A stretch of 64,000 nt of DNA from a virus, in IMG/VR virus record IMGVR_UViG_3300018080_000104, positions 62,001 through 126,000 of that record; one strand, 5' to 3'. The translations under genes were made by a program, and so were the position numbers. Below are positions 47,953-57,433 of the stretch, piece by piece (position 1 is the stretch's first letter; the number at the start of each line of letters is the position of its first letter). Under the pieces are notes generated by a model that saw only the letters and a program-made list of their open reading frames with translations, was not told where the DNA came from and did not search any database.

Positions 47953-48401
47953 CCTGCAATGCTTCTATATTTTAGGGTAAAACGGGCTAACCTCGATTTA
48001 GGGTCCATGAGCTGCATGTCGATTCCAACCAAGAAGCCGTAGAAAACGGCAAGTCCGACAGCGATATAGATAGGCGCACCTGTCCAAGAAATGGCGTTAT
48101 AGGCATAGTAGCCCAGCGTGTTCGAAACACCACTCCAGTTATAGTAGGAACACGAGCCCACGAAAGTGACACCGGTAACGGTAATGTCGCCCATCTTTTC
48201 GCCAAAAACGTAAACATAGGTGAAGTTTCGCAGCGTATTCAAAAACTGATAATTGCCCGAAGACGAAATACTGAATCCGCGGATGATCGCATTGCGGACC
48301 GGATATCCGCCCCAATTGCCAATTACAAATGTGATTGGCAGAATATTGGGATCGTTGATTGCAATTGCAATACCGGGCTCAACCGCAAATATGTTAGCCA
48401 T
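47949..48401 (-). CDS. Hypothetical tail protein, 150 aa
   Basis: AAGGAAGTTGGT precedes ATG 48401. Beta- and aromatic-rich (NYQFLNTLRNFTYVYVFGEK, SCSYYNWSGVSNTLGYYAYN), as in small tail-associated proteins. Coupled with the 262-aa gene by a 4-nt overlap. Confidence 0.65.
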   Translation of the reverse strand: MANIFAVEPGIAIAINDPNILPITFVIGNWGGYPVRNAIIRGFSISSSGNYQFLNTLRNFTYVYVFGEKMGDITVTGVTFVGSCSYYNWSGVSNTLGYYAYNAISWTGAPIYIAVGLAVFYGFLVGIDMQLMDPKSRLARFTLKYRSIAG

Positions 48402-48414
48402 ACCAACTTCCTTG

Positions 48415-48957
48415 TCAGATTTCGACGTCTGCGCGCCCTTGCTGTACTTCCGTCATTCCAAGACCGACGATTTCCAGCTGTGTGCCGGGCGCCAGTGTTA
48501 CAACTGTTGCTTCGCCCAACATTTCTTTTCTGTTATCCTGCTCTCGCTGTAATTCCGTGCCGGCTATATTCAGCAAACGATCGTTATCGACTTCACTTGC
48601 TAACTGGATAGCTTGTTCACGATGGCTGCCGGCAGGGAGTGCCATATCTTGGTTATTTGCAGCACTTGCTACAGGATCTTCGCGATCCGACGCTATTGCC
48701 GGCGGTGACTCTGCTTCAAAATCATTGGCAGCCGGCATTTGTGCTGGCACATAATCGTCAGTGCCGATAGCCTCGAACTTATCGGGGCTCACAAATGTAT
48801 CATCAGCCGCTGGCGGCTCGTCAGTAAACGTGAATCCGCCGTTGTCGTCATAGGCAGCCACGGCTGCAACGACGGGATCTTCAGCGGCTATTTGTGCTGG
48901 CGGCGTTTGAAAATCAAGCGCATCCAGCACGTTTTCGCGTTCATCATCCTGATTCAT
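48415..48957 (-). CDS. Acidic low-complexity protein, 180 aa
   Basis: Acidic and Ala/Pro-rich, probably disordered over residues 1-110, with a small ordered end (TVVTLAPGTQLEIVGLGM). GGAGAG precedes ATG 48957. Acidic tail-cluster proteins are often assembly chaperones; this is a guess from composition. Confidence 0.65.
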   Translation of the reverse strand: MNQDDERENVLDALDFQTPPAQIAAEDPVVAAVAAYDDNGGFTFTDEPPAADDTFVSPDKFEAIGTDDYVPAQMPAANDFEAESPPAIASDREDPVASAANNQDMALPAGSHREQAIQLASEVDNDRLLNIAGTELQREQDNRKEMLGEATVVTLAPGTQLEIVGLGMTEVQQGRADVEI

Positions 48958-49345
48958 TGTTCTCTCCGCGCCAGAAAGCTTTTAATCGCTCGATTTCTGC
49001 AATTCCTTCGGGACTGCTCGGATCAGGGAATAATTGTACGTATTTGTCTCGCAGGCTTTTAGCTACTTCCAGCAGCGATTTATCGCCTGTAGCCACCCAT
49101 GGCACCATTTCATTGATAACTTTGTTTCGGAGCTTCCCAATCGTTTTCCAGCACGCATCTATTTGCATCGGATCTTTCAATATCTGCAGCACGGCTAGTC
49201 GCTGTTGCAGCTTGTGCTCGTAAATCTTAATGCAGTGCGTGCTGCTGATATAGTCGAGAATCCAGTGCAGTTTAATTTGCCATTTGCGATCGAGTACGTC
49301 CGCGGCACGAAAATCGATCATGCCACTGCCGGCGGCTTGCACCAT
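48944..49345 (-). CDS. Hypothetical protein, 133 aa
   Basis: Start at ATG 49345, sharing its A with the TGA of the upstream gene (TGATG); the frame is open much further but that part overlaps the upstream gene in another frame. Helical with many Lys/Arg and a C-terminal EIERLKAFWRGE. Chaperone-like size next to tail genes. Unrecognised. Confidence 0.7.
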   Translation of the reverse strand: MVQAAGSGMIDFRAADVLDRKWQIKLHWILDYISSTHCIKIYEHKLQQRLAVLQILKDPMQIDACWKTIGKLRNKVINEMVPWVATGDKSLLEVAKSLRDKYVQLFPDPSSPEGIAEIERLKAFWRGENNESG

Positions 49346-50400
49346 CAGCCATGCGTCTCGATCGCGTTGTAAAAATCCGGGTCGGTAGCTTTGACCTCCA
49401 AATGCGTTAGAATCCCCCAGAAATGCGACCAGCAGAACGCAGCCGCTCTCCGTACGGTTTCTGTGACAAAAATGTGTTCGTTGATGTCGTTTCGCATCGT
49501 CGCTACGACGCCCGAACGTTCTGGGCCAGTGTCGTAGTCTGCTGCCGGAGTTACGGTATATTCCGGTTGCTGGCTGCGTACGGCCGAATGAAGGCCGAGG
49601 GCCATTCGATATTCGGCCTGTCGCACCCTTACTTGCGTTTTCGTAGTAAGCTGCCCAGCGTCCGTATCGGCGATTATTTGAGCATTGATTGCGTCTTCTT
49701 CTGCAGGCAGCAGACTCCGAAAGACGATATCCAGCTTGCCGCCGAATAATTGATATGCTTTGTAAAAACGTTGACCGCCTAATACGGCTTGTACATAGTT
49801 TTGGATGTCTATGCGAGTAGGCAGTTGCACAGCGGCTGTAACATCTGCGCCGCAGCGAGGACAAATAGTTACCGGTGCCGGCGTTTCCGGTGAAGCTGTT
49901 GGTGCGGGTTCCGGTGCAGCGTTTTCTGCCTGGCTGACGGTTGCTACGGCTTGCTGCATACCGGGGATCGTCATATCGATAGCTGATTGGGCTGACACCG
50001 TACCGTTTTTGGCGTTAGCAATTTTTGCTTCAACTTCGGCCAACTCTGCCATAGTCTGGTAATACTGTGCGCGTTCTGCGGGGGCCAGTTCCGAGATGTC
50101 ACGGATTTCGGGCGGCACGATAGGCGGCGTATTTGGCGGCACTGGTGTTAGTCCTTCTGTATTGGCGGCCGCCTTACCAATGGCGGCGGCTTCTGCTGTC
50201 AGCCTCTTGGCCAGCACCGTATCTGTAAGATCGGGAATCGGATCACCTTCTTTCCAGCCGCCGGCATCGAGCACCTGTTTTTCCATCGGCGTCAACCGTG
50301 TGCCGTTGGCCGCCGAACGCGGCACTTTGCCCATGATTGTGCCCGGATTTGCCGGATACTGCCGGCTGCCGGCTGTAGCTGCGGGAGGTAGCGTGTTCAT
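49345..50400 (-). CDS. Hypothetical tail-cluster protein with Zn knuckle, 351 aa
   Basis: Start at ATG 50400 because GAGGA is 7 nt upstream. N-terminal 180 residues are Pro/Ala-rich and partly helical (AERAQYYQTMAELAEVEAKI). A CPRCG knuckle near 186 is followed by an ordered helical domain (IQNYVQAVLGGQRFYKAYQL). Lies directly after the spike gene; it could be a tape-measure-chaperone or baseplate assembly protein. No family recognised. Confidence 0.65.
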   Translation of the reverse strand: MNTLPPAATAGSRQYPANPGTIMGKVPRSAANGTRLTPMEKQVLDAGGWKEGDPIPDLTDTVLAKRLTAEAAAIGKAAANTEGLTPVPPNTPPIVPPEIRDISELAPAERAQYYQTMAELAEVEAKIANAKNGTVSAQSAIDMTIPGMQQAVATVSQAENAAPEPAPTASPETPAPVTICPRCGADVTAAVQLPTRIDIQNYVQAVLGGQRFYKAYQLFGGKLDIVFRSLLPAEEDAINAQIIADTDAGQLTTKTQVRVRQAEYRMALGLHSAVRSQQPEYTVTPAADYDTGPERSGVVATMRNDINEHIFVTETVRRAAAFCWSHFWGILTHLEVKATDPDFYNAIETHG

Positions 50401-50410
50401 CGGTTCGTCC

Positions 50411-53110
50411 TCATGGTCCAATAATCGGATAATTGCAGTTGAGTTGCTTCTTTGTGGGCGTAGCGTAGCTCGGATCCTCGAATAATGCTCCGCGATCCTT
50501 ACTGAGTCCCGTCTTTATATCATACAGTGTCGCATCCTGTGTATAGTAAATCTGCTTGGTCTGGAATTGTTCATACCCCGGGAATGGGAACGTATCATCG
50601 TTGCCGTCCGTAACTTTCCGTTCTGCCCACGTTTCCGGGATATTGCCTTCGATACGTGCCATCTGGGCCCAGCGAGTTTCGTATATTACAAATCCATTGC
50701 TGTTGTAATCATCTGTGGTCCGCAGGCTGCCCCACAGGCCCTTAAGCATAGTTTCGTTGCCGGGCCTGCCTGCGGCATACCACATAGTAGTGACATCATT
50801 ATTGAACTTGGTAGTTGCCCAAGCCGTTAATGCTGCCTGGTGCGCCGTGCCCGCCGACACGTCTTGTCCGGTGCCGACATTGCCGCTGAGTATATGTGCG
50901 CCGTCGTTGGCTAATGCGCCGTCTACGTACATACTGCCGGCAATGCTAGCGCCACTCGGCATGAATGCCGATACCGACTCTATCGTACTATCAGGGCGGA
51001 AAGCATGCACGACGCCGCATTTGACATAATGCGTTAGTGTGTGCGCCCAAACACTCACATTTCGTGTTCCGCTAACTGCGTCGATAACAATATCGCCGTA
51101 CGCCGGTGGTGTTCCGCCAGATACGCCTGTCGCCTTTTCTGATGTCACGCCGGTTCGCAAATAGATGTTGGCTGCCAGATTCACAATCTCCGAACACGGC
51201 GAATGCAAGATAATGCCGCTGTTTTGAACTTCTTGCCCACTCTCAGAAAAATCATAGGATGTTGACGATGCTCGGCATTCAAGCAGAATGCCGTACGGAC
51301 CGCCGTCGTTTGCCGAAATCATCTGAATGTTGTGCTCGGCCTTGATTCGTACGTCATTCATTGTCGCAGTGATGTCTGCCGATTGGTACGCGCGCAAAAT
51401 CATATCGCGACCCGCCCAAGCCATGAAATTGCGACCAGCCTCTACGAACACGTCGCCGGCACACTGCAAAAAGATGTTACCGGCAGCCAGCCGAATTTCG
51501 CTGCCAGAACCGTCGCCGATGACGATTGCGCCGTCTTCGGTGAATGTGATGTATTGGCTGACTTTGTACAGATAGTCCGAATAGCCGGTACGGTGGTCTA
51601 CATCTATTTCAGATGTACTTTTAGGCGGTTCCGACAAGTACCACTGACTATCGTTTGTCAGCTCAGACCATTCCGGGATATACTGATTGGAGTCTATTGC
51701 GCCACTGTCGGCCAGATCCGATTCTTCGGGATAGTGGTAATCCTTTTCGTGATAGTGGAACGGGTGCGCGCATTCCCAGTTGAATATGTTTGCATGGTAG
51801 TCATGAATGCCCGCCATCCGCGACAGTTGTTCCTGCCCAGTGTCCGCCTTTATTTCTGGCTCTACAGTAAGCTTATGTGGCGTGCCTCCGCCATAGTTGC
51901 CGGACGTGCGATAGTCGTCAGCCGAATCGCCGTTCGTATCGGCTAGCGGCCGTATACGTTTCGGCACGGGAATAACTGGCCGCCTGCCGATTGTAAGTCC
52001 CCGCGCCGTACGGATTGCGAGGTGCCCGGCGAGCGACCGGTTTTCCTCGATCAAACCGATGGCGTCCATATCCACCGAATACTGTTGCACGTCTGACGAA
52101 GGCAAGCTTTCTGGCGGCTGACAAACTAATCGCTTTCCGCCTTGCCCGACGTAGCCGTTCCACGTGCGCACGCGATGAAATGCCTGTACATCATCATAGA
52201 GCGGTTCAAGCCTGCCGACTTCTGTATTCGTATGCTGGCATGTTTGCGCGTCGTTTTCTGTTAGCTGACTGGTTGTCGAGCTTGGCGGCTTGAGTAAACC
52301 CCAGTTTTCCCACGGATAGGGCGCAATGCCGTGATACCAAAAATGTTCACCTTCGTCATCCATGCTTTCCAGTTCGGATCCGGACGTCCATCGCTGGAAA
52401 TTCTCCCCGGCGATTCGAAGCAATGCGTCCCAGTAGAACATCCACATGCCGCACATGTCATCGACGCGCATGTGCGCCATATAGTTGTCCATATACAGCT
52501 GCAGGCCGGTCATGGCTGTCTTGCAGAATTCGCCGATTGTCACACTATCCGCCGGCTGTCGGGCTGACCAGTCGATAATTCCGGAATTGGATCCGGACGG
52601 GCCAGTCTGCCACAGTGTCGGCCAGTACAGATCGGTATCTATACCACAGTGGCTGCCGGCATTAACGAAGTCTGATCGCGCTTTTCGTGAATCTTGCAGG
52701 TAGGGTGGCTCAACGCCGAGAATGATGCCGTAGGTTGCCGAAGGATGCACAATGTAGAACACATTTGTGCCAACGTGCAAATTGGAATGGTCGGCAACGC
52801 TGACTGGCGAAGCAGGAAGTTCCCGCAAATAGCAGCATTGTAACACACTGCCGCCGCCCGCAGGTGCGACACGGTAACTGCCTATGTACGGCACGGCTTC
52901 TTGAATAGTGCCAAATTGTATGCTTGGAGGTCGTCCAAGATCAGCGACATATCGCTGCATCGCTTGATAGACGTCGCTAGCCAGCTTGCTAGCGCCGGTT
53001 ACGACTGACCCTATTTCAGACTCGCGGGCCGTTCTCCGGGAGGCTTGCAACAGGGATTGGGTAACTTTTTGCAGATCAGTTAACGTGTTCGGCTTGCTAC
53101 TACTGCCCAT
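50411..53110 (-). CDS. Baseplate central spike-like protein with beta-helix
   Basis: 899 residues. Residues 65-140 look like an OB-type barrel (APAGGGSVLQCCYLREL). Residues 530-680 form a run of short repeating strands (GAIVIGDGSGSEIRLAAGNI, DVFVEAGRNFMAWAGRDMIL, VRIKAEHNIQMISANDGG) typical of the triple-stranded beta-helix of gp5/VgrG spikes. The end holds a further globular region. Spikes puncture the outer envelope when the sheath contracts. Placed between tube/sheath and baseplate genes, as expected. Confidence 0.75.
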   Translation of the reverse strand: MGSSSKPNTLTDLQKVTQSLLQASRRTARESEIGSVVTGASKLASDVYQAMQRYVADLGRPPSIQFGTIQEAVPYIGSYRVAPAGGGSVLQCCYLRELPASPVSVADHSNLHVGTNVFYIVHPSATYGIILGVEPPYLQDSRKARSDFVNAGSHCGIDTDLYWPTLWQTGPSGSNSGIIDWSARQPADSVTIGEFCKTAMTGLQLYMDNYMAHMRVDDMCGMWMFYWDALLRIAGENFQRWTSGSELESMDDEGEHFWYHGIAPYPWENWGLLKPPSSTTSQLTENDAQTCQHTNTEVGRLEPLYDDVQAFHRVRTWNGYVGQGGKRLVCQPPESLPSSDVQQYSVDMDAIGLIEENRSLAGHLAIRTARGLTIGRRPVIPVPKRIRPLADTNGDSADDYRTSGNYGGGTPHKLTVEPEIKADTGQEQLSRMAGIHDYHANIFNWECAHPFHYHEKDYHYPEESDLADSGAIDSNQYIPEWSELTNDSQWYLSEPPKSTSEIDVDHRTGYSDYLYKVSQYITFTEDGAIVIGDGSGSEIRLAAGNIFLQCAGDVFVEAGRNFMAWAGRDMILRAYQSADITATMNDVRIKAEHNIQMISANDGGPYGILLECRASSTSYDFSESGQEVQNSGIILHSPCSEIVNLAANIYLRTGVTSEKATGVSGGTPPAYGDIVIDAVSGTRNVSVWAHTLTHYVKCGVVHAFRPDSTIESVSAFMPSGASIAGSMYVDGALANDGAHILSGNVGTGQDVSAGTAHQAALTAWATTKFNNDVTTMWYAAGRPGNETMLKGLWGSLRTTDDYNSNGFVIYETRWAQMARIEGNIPETWAERKVTDGNDDTFPFPGYEQFQTKQIYYTQDATLYDIKTGLSKDRGALFEDPSYATPTKKQLNCNYPIIGP

Positions 53111-53175
53111 GCCTATATCCTGGTTGTGGGCATAATTGCCCTAGATCGGTGTGCCGATCCAATACCTAAAAAACA

Positions 53176-53628
53176 TTAGGCAAACTGCATGAACAAAAAC
53201 ATCATCGCCATCGTTTCGTGGATTACCATGTCCTGGGCAGACACAGCACCGGCTAGCTGCGTAATTACAGCATGCCGAATATCGATAGTTTGCGTTGCTG
53301 CCTCTGCTCCGCCGCAGCCTGTAGTCATTGTAAACGACAAGTTATTTTGCCCGGCGCCGCATACGTTGCCGTATTGCTCGTAGAACGCCGTTGCAATTGC
53401 CAGAGGGCCCATAACCCGCTGCATGGTTACCGATCCCTGCGTACGTCCGGCGACAAGGTAGATATCCGGACTACCAACTTCGTACAGCCTGGTAATATTC
53501 TGCTGGTATGTCCAGTTCAGCGACTGAATCAGGAAACCGGCTCCGTAACCGGCAAACTGTACGCTTGCTCCGTCGGACGAAAACGAGCCGCCGTAGCTGA
53601 CCTCTCTCGAAAAAATGTCGGTAGCCAT
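53176..53628 (-). CDS. Tail tube-like protein
   Basis: 150 residues starting at ATG 53628, with GGAGG upstream. Beta-rich barrel pattern (VSYGGSFSSDGASVQFAGYG, SVTMQRVMGPLAIATAFYEQ, MVIHETMAMMFLFMQF) and a position directly after the sheath gene, which is where the tube protein of contractile tails is coded. Sequence identity to a named tube family is not claimed. Two small hairpins lie in its leader (53649-53668 and near 53685). Confidence 0.65.
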   Translation of the reverse strand: MATDIFSREVSYGGSFSSDGASVQFAGYGAGFLIQSLNWTYQQNITRLYEVGSPDIYLVAGRTQGSVTMQRVMGPLAIATAFYEQYGNVCGAGQNNLSFTMTTGCGGAEAATQTIDIRHAVITQLAGAVSAQDMVIHETMAMMFLFMQFA

Positions 53629-53713
53629 GGTCAATCGACCTCCATGTACGCGAGTTGCCGACCTCGCGCGGTTAAATTCACACCAACTTCATGTTGGTTG
53701 GCACCTGGATTGA

Positions 53714-56533
53714 CTAAATTATGATGGTCTGATATAGCTCCGCATTGTTGAGTGGCGCCGGCACAGTGAGTGTCGTATTGATCACTATGCGGTCACTAGA
53801 AACCGCGTGCCGCCGCACTTCCGTTACAGTTCCATCGATTATTTGCCCGCCAATGCGGGCGATGCGTACTTCTTTGAAGTAAGCAATCTGACCCTCTACC
53901 TGCAGCCGGATTTGCTCAAGGGCAGTATCCACGACATTGGACACGCCGAAATATGGCTCCAGGACGTTTCGCATCCCAAACGAAATAGAATCAACGTTGG
54001 AAATGTACATTTCCTCTTGTGTAGTCAAATCGCCATAGCCAACGGAAGTAATGGCATGCCTGGTAATGATATCGCCGTCTTCCAGCTCAGTGACAATCCA
54101 AACACCGTCGTTGGCCATTTCGTTCAGTTCCGTGCGATTGAACTTATCATCCGTTCGCGGAACTGCCGTTACGCCAGTGAGTTCCAGGTTCGTCATGCCC
54201 TGGTTGGGTGCAATTCCAGACCGCAATCCGGCCAAAATGCAGCACAAGAACCAGCCGTCTTGGCCGGTATACGTCGCGTCGTTAAAGGTGTCAGGCCATA
54301 CGCAACGGACGCGGGCATTATTGTAATCTTGTGCAGCTTCACCGAGCGCGTCCGCCAGCTCTGCGTCGGTCCGCACTCGCCAGACTTCCATTTTCTTGGG
54401 CACTAGTTGCTGCGACGTTCCCTGGCCCGTTCGCAATTTCAACGTATCCTGGTTGATGACCGAGTCGATGACATATTCATCGTAGCTGTCGTTGCCCCAG
54501 CCATCCGTAGTGTAGTTGTAGCGCATGATATCGCCGGCTTGTACGCCCAGCGTTTCAAATATGGCATTGCCAGCCGGAATGGATACGATAGTCCACTGAT
54601 CGCCTACGACAGACGGGTCGTCATCGATCGTCGCCAACAGCCTGCTGCCGTCCTCGCTGTTGGCTCTGTTGGCAATCACGACGGTTGTGGCTTCGTACAG
54701 CGATACCCACAATACGCGGAATTTCGCGATAGCATCGGCCGATTGCGTATTTACGTGCGTCACAAACAGTGCCAGCACATCGTCGTCGCGTGTCAACGGT
54801 ACGAGGCCATATAGGGCACTGTTGTTGTCGATCTTGTTGATGGCGGCTGTCCACTCATCCGTATCCGACGGGTCGCAAACAGCGACGTACTTGACGGCAG
54901 TGCCGTTGGAGTTGAGCAGCGCTTTGTACACGCCCCATTTCAATGGGTTGTCCGGATGCAATTCGCCCGGAATGTCGTCGAGATCGTCTTCGTCGGCAGC
55001 GGAATAGAGCGCATCGCCTACTGTACAGATCCATGCGCGGTATTCGGCATACAGCGTTGCTTCGACCATGGGTAGTGCCTGCAAAACGCCAGCGTCGGTC
55101 CATGTCGTATCGTAGGCCGTGATCCCGGCCTTGACGACAAATGTCGTATCAGTGGCGCCAGGCGTACCTAGTTCATAGTTTACATCGGGCGGCGAGCCCG
55201 TACGCTCTTCGGGAATCTCGATGCCGTTTTTGGCGACGTACAATTTCAGTTCCAAGTCGGCCGCTGTCAGCAATCCCGTCGGCAGATTGTGCAACAGCTC
55301 GATCGTCTGCATCGCACCTTCGCCTGCCGCCTCTACGGCGATGTAATAAATATCGCCAGCACATAACCTGTCTACGCCGGCGCCGCTGAACGTAACAGTG
55401 ACCCCTTTGGTCCCGACATTGAACGCCGCGCCGAGGCCGGTCACATTGGTCGGACCGCTCAGATCGATACCGGTCGTTGTCGTGATTGTGATTTGTGGCT
55501 TATTTGTAGCAGTAAACGCGCCGCCGCGGGTCACAGTGATGATGTATGTCGTATCGTCGTCGCCCGTATACGTGCCGCCGGATGTTACGGCCGGCACTAC
55601 GAAGTCCTGGGAGCAATTGCAAGTCCAGACTTGCCCTTCGACAAAGTCATTTACTGCGACAGATTCTGCTGACGCCGAAATCGAGCAGCTGCTACTGGAA
55701 TCGAGCCCGAAAGTCACCGTCAAGCCTCTTGTGCCGATTGCAGTAGCCACTCCGACAGCCGATGGCGTCACGTCGTCGGCATCGTCGTTGCCACTGGTAG
55801 ATCGCACACGAAGTCTGGCAGTGGTAAAATCACCGCCAACAGAAGCCTGCGTAACCGTGATCGTGTAAGTCTCTTCGACATCGCCTTCGACTGACCCGTC
55901 ATACAGTGTGGCGTCACAGGTAGCGTCTACGCAATTTTCATCGCCCGCTGTCAGCGCGATTGTGCAACCGACTGTTTGCGCTGTCGCATTATTCGTGTCG
56001 GCTGTCGCAGCACCGGTGACGGCGGCAACTGGTTCTCCGTGGAAATCCTTAATGCTCGATCGCAAAGAATACTCGGTTCCGAGCACTGTACCGCGAACAT
56101 CTACGATGTCGCCGACTTCGCAATCACGATCAAGGAGTGAAGCGTGCCGCGGATAGCTCACACCTTTGAATGTATTGGCAATGTATGCGACAGTGTCAGA
56201 TCTGATACGGCTCGGGTATCCTGCGACCGGAGCAACGATGCCGTACCCGCCGCCGGCTTCGTCGAGATGATACCGCAACAGCACACTGTCAGCATACAAC
56301 TTGAAATAGTCTTGATCCACAATGCCGCCAGCTGGCCGATTGGGGTAGCTATAAGTAGTATCAAGACTGTAGTCGTACGCTCCAAGCGATATCAATGCTT
56401 TTTCGCTGGCTACCGAATACCTGAATAATGTGGCATTGCCGCCGATTATGCAGGCCCTGAGCGGATCGACAATAGTCGATGGCAGCAAATCTGCTTCCTG
56501 AAAGACTTGCACCTGCGGTTGTAGGTAGCTCAT
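53714..56533 (-). CDS. Tail sheath protein with duplicated insert domain
   Basis: 939 residues starting at ATG 56533 (GGAGGG upstream). The N-terminus (YLQPQVQVFQEADLLPSTIV) and the C-terminus (FGMRNVLEPYFGVSNVVDTA, then RIARIGGQIIDGTVTEVRRH) fit phage tail sheath proteins, whose subunits contract to drive the tube into the cell. Sheaths are usually 350-700 residues. The extra length is due to two similar beta-sandwich inserts at about 220-310 and 330-400, each with TYxITVT, a GTxGxTVTF strand and a Cys. These would decorate the outer tail surface. Confidence 0.85.
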   Translation of the reverse strand: MSYLQPQVQVFQEADLLPSTIVDPLRACIIGGNATLFRYSVASEKALISLGAYDYSLDTTYSYPNRPAGGIVDQDYFKLYADSVLLRYHLDEAGGGYGIVAPVAGYPSRIRSDTVAYIANTFKGVSYPRHASLLDRDCEVGDIVDVRGTVLGTEYSLRSSIKDFHGEPVAAVTGAATADTNNATAQTVGCTIALTAGDENCVDATCDATLYDGSVEGDVEETYTITVTQASVGGDFTTARLRVRSTSGNDDADDVTPSAVGVATAIGTRGLTVTFGLDSSSSCSISASAESVAVNDFVEGQVWTCNCSQDFVVPAVTSGGTYTGDDDTTYIITVTRGGAFTATNKPQITITTTTGIDLSGPTNVTGLGAAFNVGTKGVTVTFSGAGVDRLCAGDIYYIAVEAAGEGAMQTIELLHNLPTGLLTAADLELKLYVAKNGIEIPEERTGSPPDVNYELGTPGATDTTFVVKAGITAYDTTWTDAGVLQALPMVEATLYAEYRAWICTVGDALYSAADEDDLDDIPGELHPDNPLKWGVYKALLNSNGTAVKYVAVCDPSDTDEWTAAINKIDNNSALYGLVPLTRDDDVLALFVTHVNTQSADAIAKFRVLWVSLYEATTVVIANRANSEDGSRLLATIDDDPSVVGDQWTIVSIPAGNAIFETLGVQAGDIMRYNYTTDGWGNDSYDEYVIDSVINQDTLKLRTGQGTSQQLVPKKMEVWRVRTDAELADALGEAAQDYNNARVRCVWPDTFNDATYTGQDGWFLCCILAGLRSGIAPNQGMTNLELTGVTAVPRTDDKFNRTELNEMANDGVWIVTELEDGDIITRHAITSVGYGDLTTQEEMYISNVDSISFGMRNVLEPYFGVSNVVDTALEQIRLQVEGQIAYFKEVRIARIGGQIIDGTVTEVRRHAVSSDRIVINTTLTVPAPLNNAELYQTIII

Positions 56534-56565
56534 CTTCGCCCTCCGTGGCACTAATAGTTATGGGC

Positions 56566-57201
56566 TTAATATATGCCAAATATGTCGGATACCGACATAT
56601 TCGCAATTACGGGCGCGTCGGGTTTGAGTGTCCATTCGTCGGCCCACCCGTATCCAATCGTAATCGGGACGCCCCAATGCTGATCCCATTCTTCGATCAG
56701 TGCTGGAGCGCCTACGTTTACCAGTTCGAACATCATCAATCCAAAGTACTCTCTGAATTTTGGCCCAAAGTGGTTGAAGTATCGGTATACTTCGGCTGCC
56801 AGTATTTTAGCCTCTCCGCCCTCGGCGGCTATAGCAAAAAGCGTGTGGCTGCCTCGCCAATACTTGGTATATTTCTTGAACCCTTCTGTAGTTGTTCCGC
56901 TGATATTGTCGAAGGTGCCTCTCTTGATGCACTGCCAGTCGTTTTGTTTGATGATAATAGCAAGACGTCGCTGCGCCTGTTGTGGCGTCCAAACAGTGAA
57001 TTCTTCAATCAAGATGTTGTTGGTTGCCGGTACGTCGGTAAACAGCCGCGATGTCAACGGCGTATGTTCGACGTTCGTTGCGACCGAAAAATGCTGTTTG
57101 AGTAGCTCCCGGATAATCCCGTCCATGATCAACGGCCGCGGGCCGTATGAACAGAATTTCGAAAACCACGTTGTCAGATCTGTTGTACCTGGGTTCGCCA
57201 C
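56566..57201 (-). CDS. Hypothetical neck/tail-completion protein, 211 aa
   Basis: Start at GTG 57201, with GATAGGCGG about 9 nt upstream inside the preceding stop. Mixed alpha/beta (LIEEFTVWTPQQAQRRLAII, VNVGAPALIEEWDQHWGVPI). Just ahead of the sheath gene, the usual place for tail terminator or sheath-completion proteins. Inferred from position. Confidence 0.65.
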   Translation of the reverse strand: MANPGTTDLTTWFSKFCSYGPRPLIMDGIIRELLKQHFSVATNVEHTPLTSRLFTDVPATNNILIEEFTVWTPQQAQRRLAIIIKQNDWQCIKRGTFDNISGTTTEGFKKYTKYWRGSHTLFAIAAEGGEAKILAAEVYRYFNHFGPKFREYFGLMMFELVNVGAPALIEEWDQHWGVPITIGYGWADEWTLKPDAPVIANMSVSDIFGIY

Positions 57202-57202
57202 A

Positions 57203-57406
57203 CTATTGCCGCCTATCGTTAAACATCAACCTGTCCATGTACTTCTCCAGTTTCGCGTCCGGCGCCCAGTCCCGAATGCTAATCGTTGCAGCGAATGGGT
57301 GGCCCTTTGCTGCCCGGCCGGTCGCCGTTTCAACAGGCGCCAGCCCGGGCGGAATCCGTCGCGGCAGTCTGGGTTCAAGCTCGTCGTTGTCGTCAATGTA
57401 CGGCAT
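57203..57406 (-). CDS. Small hypothetical protein, 67 aa
   Basis: ATG 57406 with weak ribosome site. Acidic start, Pro/Arg-rich middle and helical end (DAKLEKYMDRLMFNDRRQ). Stop region provides the ribosome site of the following gene. Unknown function. Confidence 0.65.
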   Translation of the reverse strand: MPYIDDNDELEPRLPRRIPPGLAPVETATGRAAKGHPFAATISIRDWAPDAKLEKYMDRLMFNDRRQ

Positions 57407-57433
57407 GTTCTGTGCTACTTGCGGGTGGGCAAT

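Noticed and set aside
49346-49864. Upstream extension of the 133-aa gene to a 306-aa Arg/Ser-rich protein
   Set aside because: The extension lies wholly inside another gene in a different frame and has the composition of an antisense or shadow frame; the TGATG start at 49345 is the natural one.
53123-53178. Terminator between the tube-like and spike genes
   Set aside because: Three small hairpins (53123-53136, 53144-53157, 53163-53178) lie here, but none is followed by a U-tract on the coding strand, and both genes are in one structural cluster.
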